From: Clostridium hydrogenum
GTDB taxonomy: Bacteria; Bacillota; Clostridia; Clostridiales; Clostridiaceae
Length of the DNA: 64,000 nt
Assembly (NCBI RefSeq): GCF_021432385.1
Contig: NZ_JAEACT010000002.1
Coordinates: forward strand, 1,011,501-1,075,500
Reading direction: 5' to 3'
Below, in pieces: positions 61,829 to 64,000 of this stretch (positions are counted from its first letter, which is position 1; each line of letters begins with the position of its first letter). Both the position numbers and the translations under genes were made by a program. The notes under the pieces were generated by a model. It saw only the letters and a list, made by a program, of their open reading frames with translations. It did not search any database and was not told where the DNA came from.

Positions 61829-63538
61829 ATGAAAAAAAGACAATTAGTTTCTGCACTTGCAGCTGTAATGGCTACTTCAGTAGTATTAACTGCATGTGGA
61901 TCATCAACTAACTCAAGCACTAAACCAGAAAAAAAGGAAAATTTAACAAATAGTAATGTTCAGGTGATTAAAGCTACTGATCCAAGTAAAGTACCAGCAC
62001 AAGCTAAAAACAGAAAAGATACAATAGTTGTTGGAGAAATGGCAGCAGAAGGTAAATTTAATCCACTTTATCAAGATAACCAATATGATACCTATATTAA
62101 CAATCAAATATTTGATTCTCTTTTAGACGTTGATGACAAAGGTCAACCTATTAATGGTTTAGCAACTTATAGCGTTTCAAAAGATGGCTTAACTTATACA
62201 TTTAAATTAAAAGATGGAGTTAAGTACACAAATGGCGATCCTGTAACTGTGTCAGATGCAGAATTTTGTGCTGAAGTTATAGCTGATAAGAGTTACGATG
62301 GCCCAAGTGATTTATCAAGTTGCGGAATTAAAGGCTATGATGCTTTCCACAATGGAACAGCAAGCAGTATATCAGGTATTAAAGTAGTAGATAAAGATAC
62401 ATTAGAAATAACTTTAGATGCTCCTAATTCATCAGCATTAATTTCACTTGGTAGCCTACAGCTTATGGATAAAAATTATTATGGAAAAGGATATACACCA
62501 GGAAATACATCTTCAGTTGAAAAAATGCTTAGTAATCCAATTGGAAGTGGTCCATACAAGCTAACAGCTTTCAAATCAGGACAAGAAGCAGATCTTGTAG
62601 CTAATGATGATTACTGGAGAGGTAAAGTAAAAACTAAAAATCTTATATTTAAGTTTACAACAGATGATAACAGATTACAGGAACTTAAAACTGGAGATAC
62701 AGATATAGATTATATTCAAGCACCTAATCCAGAAATTATGTCTCAAGTTCAAGATTTAGGTTTTGTTAATACAACTTTATTCCCTGATAATGGATATAGC
62801 TATATAGGAATGAATCTTCAAAATCCTATGTTCAAAGATAAGAGAGTACGTCAGGCACTTACTTATGGACTTCAAAGAAGTCAAATTATAAACACTGTAT
62901 ATGGCAAGTATGCTGATGTATCTAATGAACCAACATCTACAGTTTCAGCTATCTACAATTCAGATGTAAATAAATATGAATATAATGTAGCTAAAGCAAA
63001 CAAACTTTTAGATGAAGCTGGTTGGAAAAAAGGTTCAGATGGAATAAGAGAAAAGGATGGAAAGAAGTTAGAAATCCATTTCTATCAAAGAACACCACAT
63101 GCTTTGGCTGATGCATTAGTTCCAGTTGCTAAGACAGATTGGCAGAAAATTGGAGTAAAATTAATTCCTGAAACTATGGATTCAAATACAATGTATGATA
63201 AAGTTAAAAAAAGCGACTTTGAAATGTATTGTGGCGCTTGGGGCTTAACAGGAGATCCAGATCAATCAGGACTATTTGGAAGTAAAGGACCTCAAAACTA
63301 TGTTCATTACTCAAATTCAGATGTTGATAGCGAAATAGCAAAAGCGTTAAAAACAATAGATTTAACAAAGAGAAATAATATAGATAAAGATGTTATGAAA
63401 AAATTAAATGACGATGCGGCTTATATATTCATGGCTCAAGTTAAAGTTGCATGGCCTGTAAGTTCAAGAATTACTGGTCTTGATATGTCAGCATTTAAAG
63501 ATTTCTCATATTCATTATGGAAAGCAGAAATTAAATAG
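61829..63538 (+). CDS. oppA: Oligopeptide ABC transporter substrate-binding lipoprotein (OppA-like), 2
   Basis: 569 residues, AAGGGGG site. The signal peptide ends in lipobox 'LTACG' (C23), followed by a Ser/Asn/Lys linker. SBP_bac_5 features: 'YTFKLKDGVKYTNGDPVTVS', 'NPIGSGPYKLTAFKSGQEAD', 'MFKDKRVRQALTYGLQRSQI' and 'YCGAWGLTGDPDQSGLF'. It is the first gene of an Opp/Dpp-type operon; a permease follows after a small hairpin. Of the two such lipoproteins here, this is the one physically linked to the transporter. Confidence 0.93.
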   Translation: MKKRQLVSALAAVMATSVVLTACGSSTNSSTKPEKKENLTNSNVQVIKATDPSKVPAQAKNRKDTIVVGEMAAEGKFNPLYQDNQYDTYINNQIFDSLLDVDDKGQPINGLATYSVSKDGLTYTFKLKDGVKYTNGDPVTVSDAEFCAEVIADKSYDGPSDLSSCGIKGYDAFHNGTASSISGIKVVDKDTLEITLDAPNSSALISLGSLQLMDKNYYGKGYTPGNTSSVEKMLSNPIGSGPYKLTAFKSGQEADLVANDDYWRGKVKTKNLIFKFTTDDNRLQELKTGDTDIDYIQAPNPEIMSQVQDLGFVNTTLFPDNGYSYIGMNLQNPMFKDKRVRQALTYGLQRSQIINTVYGKYADVSNEPTSTVSAIYNSDVNKYEYNVAKANKLLDEAGWKKGSDGIREKDGKKLEIHFYQRTPHALADALVPVAKTDWQKIGVKLIPETMDSNTMYDKVKKSDFEMYCGAWGLTGDPDQSGLFGSKGPQNYVHYSNSDVDSEIAKALKTIDLTKRNNIDKDVMKKLNDDAAYIFMAQVKVAWPVSSRITGLDMSAFKDFSYSLWKAEIK

Positions 63539-63546
63539 TTTATTAA

Positions 63547-63576
63547 ATGCCTAGCTTTATGCTAGGCATAATTTTA
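63547..63576 (+). terminator. Attenuator hairpin between oppA and the permease gene
   Basis: Perfect 9-bp arms 'atgcctagc' and 'gctaggcat' with a 5-base loop, then 'aatttta'. The short U-poor tail suggests partial termination or mRNA stabilisation so that the binding protein is made in excess. Confidence 0.7.
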
Positions 63577-63593
63577 GAAATGGAGGAAATTTA

Positions 63594-64000
63594 ATGAGAC
63601 AGTACATAACGAGAAGATTGCTGCAAATGATTCCGGTGCTAATTGGAGTTTCTTTTTTGATTTTTATGATTTTTGCAATTTCACCTGGCGATTTTGTATC
63701 AGGCATGATTAGTCCACATATGACAGCAGCTAAACAAGAACAAATAAGACATTTATATGGTCTTGACAAGCCTAAAGTAGTTCAATATTTAATTTGGCTT
63801 AGAAATGCTGTTACTGGAAACCTAGGAAACTCCTATAAGTTTACACAACCGGTTACTACGGTTATAAACACTTATTTGTGGAATTCTTTTTATCTTCAAT
63901 TGGTATCATTTATATTGTCAATAGTTTTGGCTATACCAATAGGAGTTTTATCAGCTACTAAACAATACTCATTTTTTGATTCATTTTTTACACTATTTGC
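63594..64000 (+). CDS. oppB: Oligopeptide ABC transporter permease (OppB/DppB-like), cut by window edge
   Basis: The first 135 residues are visible from the ATG at 63594 (TGGAGGAAAT site); the frame is open to the end. 'MRQYITRRLLQMIPVLIGVS' is the usual OppB N-terminus with TM1 at about 10-30. 'SPGDFVSGMISPHMTAAKQE' is followed by 'LYGLDKPKVVQYLIWLRNAV' and 'GNLGNSYKFTQPV', the characteristic extracellular segment, then TM2 near 97-117. It is the first permease of the peptide uptake system. Confidence 0.93.
   Translation, partial: MRQYITRRLLQMIPVLIGVSFLIFMIFAISPGDFVSGMISPHMTAAKQEQIRHLYGLDKPKVVQYLIWLRNAVTGNLGNSYKFTQPVTTVINTYLWNSFYLQLVSFILSIVLAIPIGVLSATKQYSFFDSFFTLF

Overview
The window is very AT-rich, uses many TTG and GTG starts, has purine-rich ribosome binding sites before nearly every gene, T-box control of aminoacyl-tRNA synthetases and clostridial families (DUF4364, ProS of the short type, 2-hydroxyacyl-CoA dehydratase activator). 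This points to a chromosomal segment of a low-GC Firmicute, most likely Clostridium sensu stricto. I cannot name the species.

Layout. 1-2.9 kb is a defence-island remnant: the tail of a Septu/retron-type ATPase, its HNH partner, a stub of a type I restriction HsdR gene, and an intact IS4-family element inserted in an intergenic repeat with a 10-bp target duplication. 2.9-11.3 kb holds cell-envelope and housekeeping genes: L,D-transpeptidase, DUF4912 plus GH57 pair, an Mrr/EVE-like protein, M16 protease, RecX, a membrane transglutaminase and a TPR protein. 11.7-26 kb holds a giant BadF/HgdC-type activator, a GNAT protein, T-box-proS, an IS1595 scrap next to a decapitated esterase, a kinase-like protein, T-box-valS, and FolC fused to a cold-shock domain. 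26-41 kb holds two tandem polysaccharide deacetylases, a LysR regulator, a heterodimeric ABC exporter and a 2471-residue two-module NRPS ending in a reductase domain. 41-46 kb is the divergent arginine pair argC-argJ / argB-argD. 46-52 kb holds small conserved proteins, a PdaB-like deacetylase, a double-OB SSB-like protein and dapH. 52.5-54.8 kb is a compact peptide-maturation cluster: a 45-residue precursor, a radical SAM/SPASM enzyme and a JAMM-type protease. 55-64 kb holds a corrinoid adenosyltransferase, a PatA-type aminotransferase, dapA-dapB and an oligopeptide ABC transporter that runs off the end.

Two features stand out. First, the cluster at 52.5-54.8 kb has its own consensus promoter, a palindromic operator at the start site, a leaky terminator after the precursor, and a JAMM protease gene that apparently starts with ACG. 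I do not recognise it as a described RiPP class. Second, the intergenic space is packed with at least five families of inverted-repeat elements, 80-340 bp long. Several begin exactly at, or copy, the 3' end of the adjacent gene. In the 'B' family the outer arms differ between copies but remain self-complementary within each copy.

Functional links: dapA, dapB, dapH and perhaps the PatA-type aminotransferase belong to the acetylated lysine/diaminopimelate route; argC, J, B and D make ornithine by the cyclic acetyl pathway; the exporter next to the NRPS may secrete its product; two OppA-like lipoproteins serve peptide uptake. All assignments were made by reading motifs by eye. No database search was run.
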